A stretch of DNA of 64,000 nucleotides from Flavobacteriaceae bacterium UBA1682. Its GTDB lineage: Bacteria > Bacteroidota > Bacteroidia > Flavobacteriales > Flavobacteriaceae. The position numbers were made by a program, and so were the translations under genes. Positions 34,129-42,437 of this stretch are shown piece after piece. The first letter of the stretch is position 1, and the number at the start of each line of letters is the position of its first letter. The notes below the pieces were generated by a model. It was not told the origin of the DNA. It searched no databases and worked only from the letters and a program-made list of their open reading frames with translations. The stretch lies in contig DCKE01000001.1 in assembly GCA_002320285.1 (NCBI GenBank), positions 168,071 through 232,070 of the forward strand, read 5' to 3'.

Positions 34129-35973
34129 TTATTCTACAGTTACCGATTTAGCTAAATTTCTCGGTTGATCGACATTGCAATTTCTCAAGACGGCAATGTG
34201 GTAAGAAAGCAGTTGCAGCGGAATAGTAGTAATAATTGGTGAAAGAGCTTCAGAGATATATGGCACCTCTATAACATGATCGGCCAAAGAACGTACTTGT
34301 TCATCGCCCTTGGTAACTACCGCAATGATTTTACCGTTTCTCGCTTTGATTTCTTGAATATTACTAACGATTTTATCGTAGTGATTCTGTTGTTGGGCTA
34401 CAACAATCACTGGCATGTGTTCATCGATTAAAGCAATAGGACCGTGTTTCATTTCTGCAGCAGGATATCCTTCCGCGTGTATATAAGATATTTCTTTTAA
34501 TTTCAAGGCGCCTTCAAGAGCTACTGGATAGTTGTATCCACGTCCCAAATACAAGCAGTTGGTTGCATCTTGATACACTTTGGCAATTTTAAGAATTTCC
34601 TCATTCATTTTTAAGGCCTCTTCAACTCTTTCCGGAACCATCTCCATTTCCAACAGATAACGTTGGTAATCGGAATTGTTCATCGTTCCTTTTGCTTTTG
34701 CTAAACGCAGAGCGATCAAAGTTAATACCGTAATTTGAGTGGTGAACGCTTTAGTAGATGCTACCCCAATTTCAGGGCCTGCATGCGTATATGCTCCTGC
34801 ATGTGTTTCTCTTGAAATAGAAGATCCAACTACATTACAAACACCAAAAACAAAAGCACCTCGCTGTTTAGCAAGTTTAATAGCTGCTAAGGTATCGGCA
34901 GTTTCTCCAGACTGAGAGATGGCAATAACCACGTCATTAGGGTATATAATAGGGTTTCTATATCTAAACTCCGAAGCGTATTCTACTTCTACGGGAATTC
35001 TTGCAAATTCTTCAAAGATATACTCCGCTACTAATCCCGCATGCCAAGACGTTCCGCACGCAATAATAATAATACGGTCTGCATTGAGAAATTTCTCTAA
35101 ATTATCTTCAACTCCAGCCATTTTAATTAACCCGCGATCAGAAAGTAAACGACCTCTATACGTGTCTTTAATTACATTGGGTTGCTCGTGAATTTCCTTA
35201 AGCATAAAGTGATCGTAACCATCTTTTTCGATTTGCTCGAGGTTGAGTTGTAGTTCTTGTATATAAGGAGTAACCAAAGAATCGTCTTTGATTTTTCTCA
35301 ATTTTAAAGGTTTGTGTAATCTGATGATGGCCATTTCTTCATCTTCTAAATAAATGGCATTATTGGTATACTCAATGAAAGGTGAGGCATCTGAAGTTAC
35401 GAAATATTCGTTTTCGCCAATTCCAATAGCCAAAGGGCTTCCTAGTCTTGCGGCTACAATTTCATTGGGTTTTTTGATATCAAAAACGGCAATAGCATAA
35501 GCTCCGACAACCTGGTTAAGTGCAATCTGAACTGCTTTACCGAGTTTAAGGTTATTGGTTTTTTGTATATCTTCAATTAAGTTTATCAATACTTCGGTAT
35601 CCGTTTCTGATTTGAAGGTATAACCCCTATTGATTAATTCTTTTTTTAAAGAATCGTAATTTTCGATAATTCCGTTGTGAATAATTACTAATTCACCGGA
35701 ATTGGAATAGTGAGGGTGAGAGTTCACGTCATTGGGTACACCGTGGGTAGCCCAACGCGTATGGCCAATTCCTATTTTACCAATCTTTACAGCATCAGTA
35801 GCAATAGCTTCCAAGTCAGAAACTTTTCCTTTGGTTTTGCAAAGGTTGATTTTCTCACCGTCAAATACGGCTAATCCAGCACTGTCATATCCTCTGTATT
35901 CTAAACGTGTCAAGCCCTTGATAATCACAGGGTAAGCGTCACGATGTCCTATATATCCAACAATTCCACACAT
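34129..35973 (-). CDS. glmS: Glutamine-fructose-6-phosphate aminotransferase
   Basis: Encodes 614 aa. It makes glucosamine-6-phosphate for peptidoglycan and lipid A. The glutaminase domain begins MCGIVGYIGHRDAY with nucleophile Cys2, then HTRWATHG and the two SIS isomerase domains (about 290-420: ACGTSWHAGLVAEY, SQSGETADTLAA; and about 460-600: LGRGYNYPVALEGALKLKE), ending in the family tail RNLAKSVTVE. It lies 5 bp downstream of the DUF4270 gene and is the last gene of a three-gene minus-strand cluster with a GlgA-like protein, a conserved flavobacterial arrangement. Confidence 0.99.
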   Translation of the reverse strand: MCGIVGYIGHRDAYPVIIKGLTRLEYRGYDSAGLAVFDGEKINLCKTKGKVSDLEAIATDAVKIGKIGIGHTRWATHGVPNDVNSHPHYSNSGELVIIHNGIIENYDSLKKELINRGYTFKSETDTEVLINLIEDIQKTNNLKLGKAVQIALNQVVGAYAIAVFDIKKPNEIVAARLGSPLAIGIGENEYFVTSDASPFIEYTNNAIYLEDEEMAIIRLHKPLKLRKIKDDSLVTPYIQELQLNLEQIEKDGYDHFMLKEIHEQPNVIKDTYRGRLLSDRGLIKMAGVEDNLEKFLNADRIIIIACGTSWHAGLVAEYIFEEFARIPVEVEYASEFRYRNPIIYPNDVVIAISQSGETADTLAAIKLAKQRGAFVFGVCNVVGSSISRETHAGAYTHAGPEIGVASTKAFTTQITVLTLIALRLAKAKGTMNNSDYQRYLLEMEMVPERVEEALKMNEEILKIAKVYQDATNCLYLGRGYNYPVALEGALKLKEISYIHAEGYPAAEMKHGPIALIDEHMPVIVVAQQQNHYDKIVSNIQEIKARNGKIIAVVTKGDEQVRSLADHVIEVPYISEALSPIITTIPLQLLSYHIAVLRNCNVDQPRNLAKSVTVE

Positions 35974-35978
35974 GGTTT

Positions 35979-37655
35979 TTAATTTTTAGGATTTGTGTAA
36001 AAAATTTCAAGTTTCATTCTCTTTGCTTCGTCTGAACTGTTGTTTCCGTATAACACGGTTCCAAGAGGGCTCATTATCGATGAAGTCGGTATGGATTTTA
36101 TTGTTTTTGGAGAATTGTTTATGGCGGTTTTTAAACGTTTGCTTGATACATTCGTGATATCATAACTTACGGCTAATCCCAGCTTCACATTCGTTGAGTC
36201 TTTATTGATCAGATTGTTGATGTGGTCAGCAACTTTTATTCTGTATCGGATGCCTTTTTTACTATCTGTAGTTTCTCGCTCCAAAACACCACCGTAGATT
36301 GCTTTAGCATAGGTGGAATTTTGAGGTGTGTTGTCGGTAGCATAGTCTTTTATGATCATGTTATTGTCTAAATCATATAGATAGATACGTGTAGGCTCAA
36401 CTTGTTGACCATCAGATAAAGTTGCTTTGTCAACATAAAAAGAAAGTCGAGCATCGTTAATCATCCATTTGTTCTTTTTCAAATATTCTAACTCTTCAGA
36501 AACCCCTTGGCTGTTTTTCTTGAATAATTCAATAACCGCAAATGAACCACTACCTCCTTTTAAGTAAAGTTTTTCGTCTCCTAAAACTTTATTTGGATTT
36601 TGTATGTTCTGTAAATACTTCGCACTAAAATTATTGGTAAAGTAATTCCCAGTTATTAGAGATTCATCCGTTGGTGCTGAGGCTGTAAGATTACTGCTAA
36701 TCGCAAATTCGAATTCTTTTCTAACGCGTTCATCACCTGCTTTTTCACCGTCCTGGTGGTATACCACTACCAATTTTGCATCAGTACTTCCAAAATTCAT
36801 AACTCCAATAGCTCCTCGGTTGCCAGTTTTGGATGCTTTGAAGTAAAGTCCTCGAAAGAAATTTTTGAAAAGGTTATTATTGGTCAAGCTTTCAAGGTTC
36901 TCCGGGGAAAACAAAAGCTTTTGAAAATATGTTTTGTTTAAATCAGCATATAGTCCAGGTTTCAAGGCTACTTTAACCAACGGTTTACCAGTGGTTTCGT
37001 CAGTTTGGATCGAGCCGTCTTTCTTGTATTTATAATGTTTGATGACAGTTTTTTTAAAGACAAAACTGCTGTTTTGAGAGACGTCTTTAGAGTCGTTTAA
37101 GGCAACTCCTTTGACAAAACTCTCTATTTTAGATTTCTCATCAGAATATATTCTACTTGGATTATTAGGATCGGGGCTAAAATTACTTAAGTAGTAACCG
37201 TTCTCATAAACCTGTAAGTTAAATGCTCCATTTCCGTACGTTGACGGTAGTTCATATTCAAGCTCTTCATTGACTGTTTCTGAAGTACCTATTAAGTAGG
37301 GTATGTAAACATATACCGAATCAATCTTCGGATTACTGCCTAAATTTAAAAACGGATTTGCTGCTGGTAAGGCCAATTGAGTCACAAAACTAGCTTCTGT
37401 ATCTCCAAAAACCGGATCAACAAATGCCCCTAAAGCATTGTAAGGTAAATAACCGGTCTCTACTGCTCCTGGCTGGTTTCCTTCCCCAGTCACTTGATTG
37501 TATGCGATGATGTTAGCAGCGGTGTATTTATCCATTGTGAAATTTTCATCTCCAATAACTCCCGATCCAATAGTGTTGAAATCCTTGTCACAAGATTGGA
37601 TACTCAAGGCCCCAATAGACAGTAATAAACCTTTTAATAATGCTTTTCTATTCAT
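35979..37655 (-). CDS. DUF4270 family lipoprotein
   Basis: Encodes 558 aa. Lipoprotein signal peptide ends SIQSC (Cys22), followed by DKDFNTIGSGVIGDENF, the characteristic opening of DUF4270. The rest is beta-rich, with PVFGDTEASFVTQL (about 80), LKGGSGSFAVIELF (about 390) and RIYLYDLDNNMIIKDY (about 435). The family is nearly confined to Bacteroidetes and its function is unknown; outer-membrane or surface location is inferred from the lipobox. It sits between a glycogen-synthase-like gene (21 bp) and glmS (5 bp) on one transcript, which suggests a link to envelope sugar metabolism. Confidence 0.93.
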   Translation of the reverse strand: MNRKALLKGLLLSIGALSIQSCDKDFNTIGSGVIGDENFTMDKYTAANIIAYNQVTGEGNQPGAVETGYLPYNALGAFVDPVFGDTEASFVTQLALPAANPFLNLGSNPKIDSVYVYIPYLIGTSETVNEELEYELPSTYGNGAFNLQVYENGYYLSNFSPDPNNPSRIYSDEKSKIESFVKGVALNDSKDVSQNSSFVFKKTVIKHYKYKKDGSIQTDETTGKPLVKVALKPGLYADLNKTYFQKLLFSPENLESLTNNNLFKNFFRGLYFKASKTGNRGAIGVMNFGSTDAKLVVVYHQDGEKAGDERVRKEFEFAISSNLTASAPTDESLITGNYFTNNFSAKYLQNIQNPNKVLGDEKLYLKGGSGSFAVIELFKKNSQGVSEELEYLKKNKWMINDARLSFYVDKATLSDGQQVEPTRIYLYDLDNNMIIKDYATDNTPQNSTYAKAIYGGVLERETTDSKKGIRYRIKVADHINNLINKDSTNVKLGLAVSYDITNVSSKRLKTAINNSPKTIKSIPTSSIMSPLGTVLYGNNSSDEAKRMKLEIFYTNPKN

Positions 37656-37676
37656 GTGTTTTTTTCCAAATTAGGA

Positions 37677-38480
37677 TTATACTTGTTTTTTATAAAAATC
37701 AGTATATGCTTCAGCAAATTTTTCTTTCGGCGTGAAAGGTAAAAAAGGTTTTTTTGAAGATTCTATAAATTTTGTTAAACTTGGAGACACGTTTTCAGAT
37801 GCAATAATAACTCCGTCGGAGTGAAGTATAGCATTCCTCATGATGTTTTCATAGGTTGGGTCGGTTAAGTCTACAATGGTATCTTCGGGTAATTCGTCAA
37901 AGGCAACTTTGCCCTTCATATTTTCACCTAAAGGACCGTCGAAAGATTGACTAAACACCGAAGTAATAATCTTGGTTTCGGAAAATATAGCTTCGTCTTT
38001 GTAGAAATTTTTTAAGTATACAGGCAATAAAGATGCCAACCATCCTTGTACGTGAATGATATCGGGAACCCAGTTTAATTTCTTAACGGTCTCGATGACC
38101 CCTTTTGTAAAGAAAATAGCTCTCTCGTCATTGTCAGTGAATAATTTACCATCCTCGTCTGTGAAGGTAGATTTTCTCTTAAAATATTCGTCGTTGTCAA
38201 TAAAGTAAACTTGAATGCGTTCTTTGGGGATAGAAGCCACTTTAATGATCAAGGGCATGTCCATGTCGTTTACTACCAGATTCATACCTGATAAGCGTAT
38301 CACCTCATGTAATTGATGTCTTCTCTCGTTAATGCTTCCGTATCTTGGCATGAAGATTCTGATTTGACCTCCTTGGTCATTGATCATCTTTGGGGCGTCA
38401 TAGGACATTAATGAGACCTCATTTTCTGCTAAATACGGTACCACTTCAGATGATACATACAATATCCTCTTATCTTCCAT
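37677..38480 (-). CDS. Short glycogen/starch synthase-like protein (GT5 N-terminal half)
   Basis: Encodes 267 aa. It matches only the N-terminal catalytic half of GlgA-type synthases: RILYVSSEVVPYL, GGQIRIFMPRYG, HVQGWLASLLPVYLKNFY and ITSVFSQSFDG style segments. The C-terminal GT-B half with the ADP-glucose site and conserved Glu is missing, yet both ends look natural and Bacteroidota commonly carry this short form. True glycogen synthesis is therefore doubtful; a sugar-binding or regulatory role is possible. It heads the transcript DUF4270-glmS. Minus-strand TAAATTTG at 38519-38526 is its likely -7 element, shared gap with panC. Confidence 0.85.
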   Translation of the reverse strand: MEDKRILYVSSEVVPYLAENEVSLMSYDAPKMINDQGGQIRIFMPRYGSINERRHQLHEVIRLSGMNLVVNDMDMPLIIKVASIPKERIQVYFIDNDEYFKRKSTFTDEDGKLFTDNDERAIFFTKGVIETVKKLNWVPDIIHVQGWLASLLPVYLKNFYKDEAIFSETKIITSVFSQSFDGPLGENMKGKVAFDELPEDTIVDLTDPTYENIMRNAILHSDGVIIASENVSPSLTKFIESSKKPFLPFTPKEKFAEAYTDFYKKQV

Positions 38481-38518
38481 CTTGAATTTTGATTTTATGT
38501 TCGTTATAAAAAACGTTG

Positions 38519-38565
38519 CAAATTTACAAAAATTTAGTGAGTTATTTGGTAATTAACTAATTTTG
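38519..38565. promoter_or_regulatory. Divergent -7 elements for the glgA-like gene and panC
   Basis: Minus-strand TAAATTTG (38519-38526) faces the GlgA-like gene and plus-strand TAATTTTG (38558-38565) faces panC, each an exact TANNTTTG. -33 elements are weak on both sides. Confidence 0.55.
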
Positions 38566-38588
38566 CAGTCATTTTAAATCTAAATGAG

Positions 38589-39437
38589 ATGTTTATTTAT
38601 ACCACGAAAACGAGTTTAGAGCGTCATTTAAAAGCGTTTAGAGACCAAAACAAAACCGTTGGCTTTGTGCCAACAATGGGGGCAATACATGACGGACACC
38701 TATCTCTGCTTGAGAAATCTCTGCTAGACAACGATTGTACGGTTGTCAGTATCTTTGTAAATCCGACGCAGTTTAACAATGCAGAAGACTTGGCAAAATA
38801 TCCTCGTAATCTTGAGCGCGATGTCCAGACTATTCAATCACTTTCCGATCAAATTGTTGTTTTCGCCCCGTCTGTATCTGAGATTTATCAGAATAACGCT
38901 GTTTCAGAATCGTTTTCTTATGATGGTTTAGAGTTTGAAATGGAAGGAGCACAACGTCCTGGGCATTTCGATGGTGTGGGCACGGTTGTTAAGAAACTAT
39001 TTGAAATTATTCGTCCTAACAAGGCTTATTTTGGGGAAAAAGACTTTCAACAATTGCAGATTGTAAAAAAAATGGTTGAAAAAACCGGATTAAATGTTAA
39101 AGTTATCGGCGTGTCTATTCATCGTGAATTGTCTGGATTAGCGATGAGTTCTCGTAATGAAAGGCTATCAGCCCAAGGTTTACAGCAAGCGACTTATCTG
39201 TATCAGGTGTTGTTGGAGGCCAAAAAAAGATTCGTTTCGGAAAATCCCGTTAAAGTTCAGCAATTTGTTGAGAGTGAATTTAAAAATAATCCTAACTTTG
39301 ACCTCGAATATTTTACTATAGCTGACGAAGCAACTTTAAAATCTGTCACAGAAAAAGTAGCGGGTCACAAATATCGAGGGTTCCTTGTTGCTCATTTGGA
39401 AGGAGTTCGTTTGATAGATAACATATCTTTAAATTAA
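38589..39437 (+). CDS. panC: Pantothenate synthetase
   Basis: Encodes 282 aa. It condenses pantoate and beta-alanine with ATP to pantothenate, the coenzyme A precursor. PTMGAIHDGHLSLL (28-41, HxGH nucleotidyl-transferase motif), VVSIFVNPTQFN (about 57), RPGHFDGVGTVV (about 123) and YFGEKDFQQL (about 148) are intact, as is the KMSK-like MSSRNERLS (about 184). Followed after 13 bp by panD, which makes its beta-alanine substrate, so the pair forms an operon. Confidence 0.98.
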   Translation: MFIYTTKTSLERHLKAFRDQNKTVGFVPTMGAIHDGHLSLLEKSLLDNDCTVVSIFVNPTQFNNAEDLAKYPRNLERDVQTIQSLSDQIVVFAPSVSEIYQNNAVSESFSYDGLEFEMEGAQRPGHFDGVGTVVKKLFEIIRPNKAYFGEKDFQQLQIVKKMVEKTGLNVKVIGVSIHRELSGLAMSSRNERLSAQGLQQATYLYQVLLEAKKRFVSENPVKVQQFVESEFKNNPNFDLEYFTIADEATLKSVTEKVAGHKYRGFLVAHLEGVRLIDNISLN

Positions 39438-39450
39438 TTAATATTGTCTG

Positions 39451-39801
39451 ATGCAAATAGAAGTTGTAAAATCTAAAATTCATCGTGTAACGGTAACTGG
39501 GGCTGATCTTCATTATATTGGAAGTATCACTATCGATGAGGCGCTATTGGAAGCTTCCAATATCGTTGAAGGCGAAAAAGTGGCCATTGTTAACATCAAT
39601 AATGGAGAGCGCTTTGAAACTTATGCGATTCCAGGGCCTCGTAATAGTGGAGAAATTACCCTTAATGGACCTGCTGCTCGTAAAGTTCACCAAGGAGATG
39701 TTATCATTATTATCGCTTACGGTATTATTGATGCCGAAGAAGCTAAAACATTTAAACCTTCTATCGTTTTTCCTAATGAAAAGGACAATACGCTAACGTA
39801 A
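39451..39801 (+). CDS. panD: Aspartate 1-decarboxylase precursor
   Basis: Encodes 116 aa. Makes beta-alanine from aspartate using a pyruvoyl cofactor formed by self-cleavage between Gly24 and Ser25 (ADLHYIGSITIDE). Other family marks: NGERFETYAIPG (about 50) and LNGPAARKVHQGDVIIIIAY (about 71-90). It lies between panC (13 bp) and the flippase-like gene (1 bp gap), so the three genes are one transcript. Confidence 0.98.
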   Translation: MQIEVVKSKIHRVTVTGADLHYIGSITIDEALLEASNIVEGEKVAIVNINNGERFETYAIPGPRNSGEITLNGPAARKVHQGDVIIIIAYGIIDAEEAKTFKPSIVFPNEKDNTLT

Positions 39802-39802
39802 T

Positions 39803-40780
39803 ATGTCTAAACCAAAAATAGGTAAAATAGCCAATATTGTACTGCCTCTTTTATTGGGTGCTTTTTTGGTTTATTACGCTTATAATAAGTTTAGTCCTGA
39901 GCAAATAGAAGAGATGAAAGGCTATTTTAAAAATGCCAACTATAATTATATAATCCTCTCTTCTATATGCTCTATAATCAGTTTGTCTTCAAGGGCATAT
40001 CGATGGAATTTTGCTCTGGAGTATCTCGGTTATAGATCCAAGTTTACCACCAATTTTATGGCCATTTCCATTGGCTATTTACTGAATTTAACCTTACCTC
40101 GGTCCGGTGAATTTTCGCGAGCTTTGATCTTGCAGAAATATGAAAAGGTACCGTTTGACAAAGGATTTGGTACCATCATTTCAGAACGGGTTATCGATTT
40201 GATTTGTCTGCTTCTATGTGTCTTTCTCGCTTTGGTTTTTCAATATGATATTTTAAAACAATTTCTTTTAGAGAAGATCCCCGTGGAAAAACTCTTTGTT
40301 TTGGGTTTGATTGCCTTGCTTTTACTGATAGGTGTAATCGCGGTATTCCGTTATTCTAAATGGAAATTTATTTTGCTTATAAAAAATAAAATTTCCGGAT
40401 TAATTGAAGGGGTAACCAGTATCTACAAATTGCCCAAAAGAGGGGCTTACCTCTTCCATACTGTGGTTATTTGGCTTACTTATATTTTAACTTTTTATTT
40501 TGGCGTACTCGCCTTAGCAGAAACCAGTCAGATGACAGCCGGAATGGTGCTATCATCATTCGTAGCAGGGAGTTTTGCTGTTACATTTACAAATGGCGGA
40601 TTTGGAGCATTCCCATTAATCGTTTCCGAATTATTGATGTTCTACCATATTCCACAAACTGCTGGTACAGCTTTCGGCTGGATCCTGTGGACATCGCAAA
40701 CCGCTTTAGTCGTGATACTCGGTGCGCTGTCTTTTCTGTTTTTACCACTTATTTATAAAAAGGTTACTCGTAATCAGTGA
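39803..40780 (+). CDS. Integral membrane protein of the lysylphosphatidylglycerol synthase TM/UPF0104 family
   Basis: Encodes 325 aa with seven to eight transmembrane helices. Motifs RAYRWNFALEYLGY (about 55), NLTLPRSGEFSRALIL (about 93-108), SERVIDLICLL (about 130) and TNGGFGAFPLIVSELL (about 265) define the family, whose members include the membrane domain of MprF and flippase-like glycolipid transporters (AglD-type). No lysyl-transfer domain is attached. Substrate unknown; a lipid or polyprenyl-sugar translocation role is plausible. Translationally adjacent to panD. Its stop codon lies inside a 7-bp tandem repeat. Confidence 0.88.
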   Translation: MSKPKIGKIANIVLPLLLGAFLVYYAYNKFSPEQIEEMKGYFKNANYNYIILSSICSIISLSSRAYRWNFALEYLGYRSKFTTNFMAISIGYLLNLTLPRSGEFSRALILQKYEKVPFDKGFGTIISERVIDLICLLLCVFLALVFQYDILKQFLLEKIPVEKLFVLGLIALLLLIGVIAVFRYSKWKFILLIKNKISGLIEGVTSIYKLPKRGAYLFHTVVIWLTYILTFYFGVLALAETSQMTAGMVLSSFVAGSFAVTFTNGGFGAFPLIVSELLMFYHIPQTAGTAFGWILWTSQTALVVILGALSFLFLPLIYKKVTRNQ

Positions 40781-40890
40781 TCAGTGATCAGTGATCAGTG
40801 ATCGGTAGCCGTGTAGTTACTTACGGATTTATACACCACTTAAAACCTTCAGTTGAATCCTAAGCGAATAAACGAATTCGCGAATCGGCA
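40773..40890. repeat. Heptamer tandem repeat and related words upstream of radA
   Basis: ATCAGTG occurs four times in exact tandem (40773-40800) followed by a degenerate ATCGGT. The array begins at the last codons and stop of the flippase-like gene. Downstream (40864-40890) come AATAAACGAATTCGCGAATC and GGCAAAT, resembling words in the 21.7-kb and 63.9-kb gaps. Repeat copy number is probably variable between strains. Confidence 0.75.
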
Positions 40891-40898
40891 AATAATTG

Positions 40899-40906
40899 TA
40901 CTTTTA
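40899..40906 (+). promoter_or_regulatory. -7-like element upstream of radA
   Basis: TACTTTTA, one base from TANNTTTG, 20 bp before the radA ATG. No convincing -33 partner. Confidence 0.4.
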
Positions 40907-40925
40907 CCGTATTAAAGTAAAAAGT

Positions 40926-42293
40926 ATGGCAAAGGTAAAAACGGCATTTTTCTGTCAGAGTTGTGGAGCACAATCACCGAAATGGATGGGACAATGCCCT
41001 TCTTGTAAAGAGTGGAATACCTTGATCGAAGAGGTGGTTCAGAAAGAAGAAAAAACAGCTTGGGCGGTAGCGAGTTCAAGCACAGGTACCAAACGAGTTT
41101 CAAAACCGCTACGCGTCAAAGAAATTGACAGTACAGAGGAAATTCGTATGAACACATTAGATGGAGAGCTAAACCGCGTTTTAGGCGGTGGAATCGTTCC
41201 GGGATCCATGATTTTACTTGGAGGAGAACCCGGAATTGGAAAAAGTACATTACTGCTACAAATATCACTAAAACTACCATATAAAACCTTATATGTTTCC
41301 GGTGAAGAGAGCCAGAAGCAAATCAAAATGCGCGCTGAAAGGATTAATCCAACAAGTGAAAACTGTTATATTTTAACCGAAACGAATACTCAGAATATTT
41401 TTCGACAAATCGAAGCCATCGAACCCGATGTGTTGATTATTGACTCCATACAAACCTTACATACAGATTATATAGAATCTTCAGCGGGAAGTATTTCTCA
41501 GATTAAAGAAACTACCGCAGAACTGATTAAATTTGCTAAAGAAACCAATACACCTGTAATTATCATCGGGCATATCACTAAAGATGGAAATATTGCTGGG
41601 CCAAAAATTTTGGAACATATGGTTGATACGGTACTTCAATTTGAAGGCGATCGCAATCACGTTTATCGAATTTTACGATCGTTAAAGAATCGTTTCGGAT
41701 CTACAGCTGAACTGGGAATCTACGAAATGCAGGGAAATGGCTTACGCGAAGTGTCCAATCCTTCCGAAATATTGATTTCTCATAAAGAAGAGGAGTTGTC
41801 GGGAACGGCAATTTCTGCAACCTTGGAAGGTATGCGTACCTTGATGGTAGAAATTCAGGCTTTGGTCAGCACAGCGGTATATGGAACACCACAGCGCAGT
41901 GCTACCGGATACAACCTAAAGAGACTCAATATGATTTTGGCGGTTTTAGAAAAAAGAGCCGGTTTTCGTTTGGGAGCCAAAGACGTTTTCTTAAATATCA
42001 CTGGGGGAATTTCTGTCGATGATCCGGCTATTGACCTAGCTGTGGTTGCAGCGATATTATCGTCGAATGAAGATATCGCAGTGCCGAAAGAGTTTTGTTT
42101 TGCTGGAGAGGTTGGATTGTCTGGAGAAATTCGTCCAATTAATCGCGTCGATCAGCGCATTCAGGAAGCGGAGAAATTAGGGTTTACCTCGATGTTTGTC
42201 TCTAAATACAACAAGATTTCCTATAAGGGAACAGGCATAAAAATCATTTTGGTGTCGAAGATTGAAGATGTCGTGGAATATCTTTTTGGATAA
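40926..42293 (+). CDS. radA: DNA repair protein RadA
   Basis: Encodes 455 aa from the ATG at 40926 (an in-frame start at 40896 falls upstream of the -7 element). RadA promotes branch migration in recombinational repair. Four-Cys zinc finger at Cys10, Cys13, Cys24 and Cys27 (FFCQSCG...GQCPSCKEW), RecA-like ATPase with Walker A GGEPGIGKST (about 98-107), the RadA-specific KNRFG motif (LKNRFGSTAELG, about 253) and a C-terminal Lon-protease-like domain (about 310-455). Short repeats flank the gene on both sides. Confidence 0.98.
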   Translation: MAKVKTAFFCQSCGAQSPKWMGQCPSCKEWNTLIEEVVQKEEKTAWAVASSSTGTKRVSKPLRVKEIDSTEEIRMNTLDGELNRVLGGGIVPGSMILLGGEPGIGKSTLLLQISLKLPYKTLYVSGEESQKQIKMRAERINPTSENCYILTETNTQNIFRQIEAIEPDVLIIDSIQTLHTDYIESSAGSISQIKETTAELIKFAKETNTPVIIIGHITKDGNIAGPKILEHMVDTVLQFEGDRNHVYRILRSLKNRFGSTAELGIYEMQGNGLREVSNPSEILISHKEEELSGTAISATLEGMRTLMVEIQALVSTAVYGTPQRSATGYNLKRLNMILAVLEKRAGFRLGAKDVFLNITGGISVDDPAIDLAVVAAILSSNEDIAVPKEFCFAGEVGLSGEIRPINRVDQRIQEAEKLGFTSMFVSKYNKISYKGTGIKIILVSKIEDVVEYLFG

Positions 42294-42437
42294 TTGGCAA
42301 GGTATTGGATAAATGACAAATTGGTAATTTAATTTACAGCTCTGTTGGGAAATTAAGTCGCTCAAAACTCAAAGATATCACAATCTGTATTTGCTTGGAA
42401 AGAGGCAGTGAATCCAGCTAAAAAAAGGATCATTAAA

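Noticed and set aside
37677..38480. GlgA-like gene as a frameshifted pseudogene
   Set aside because: No continuation of the missing half is found downstream; the ends are clean and the DUF4270 gene starts 21 bp later, so it is a natural short form.
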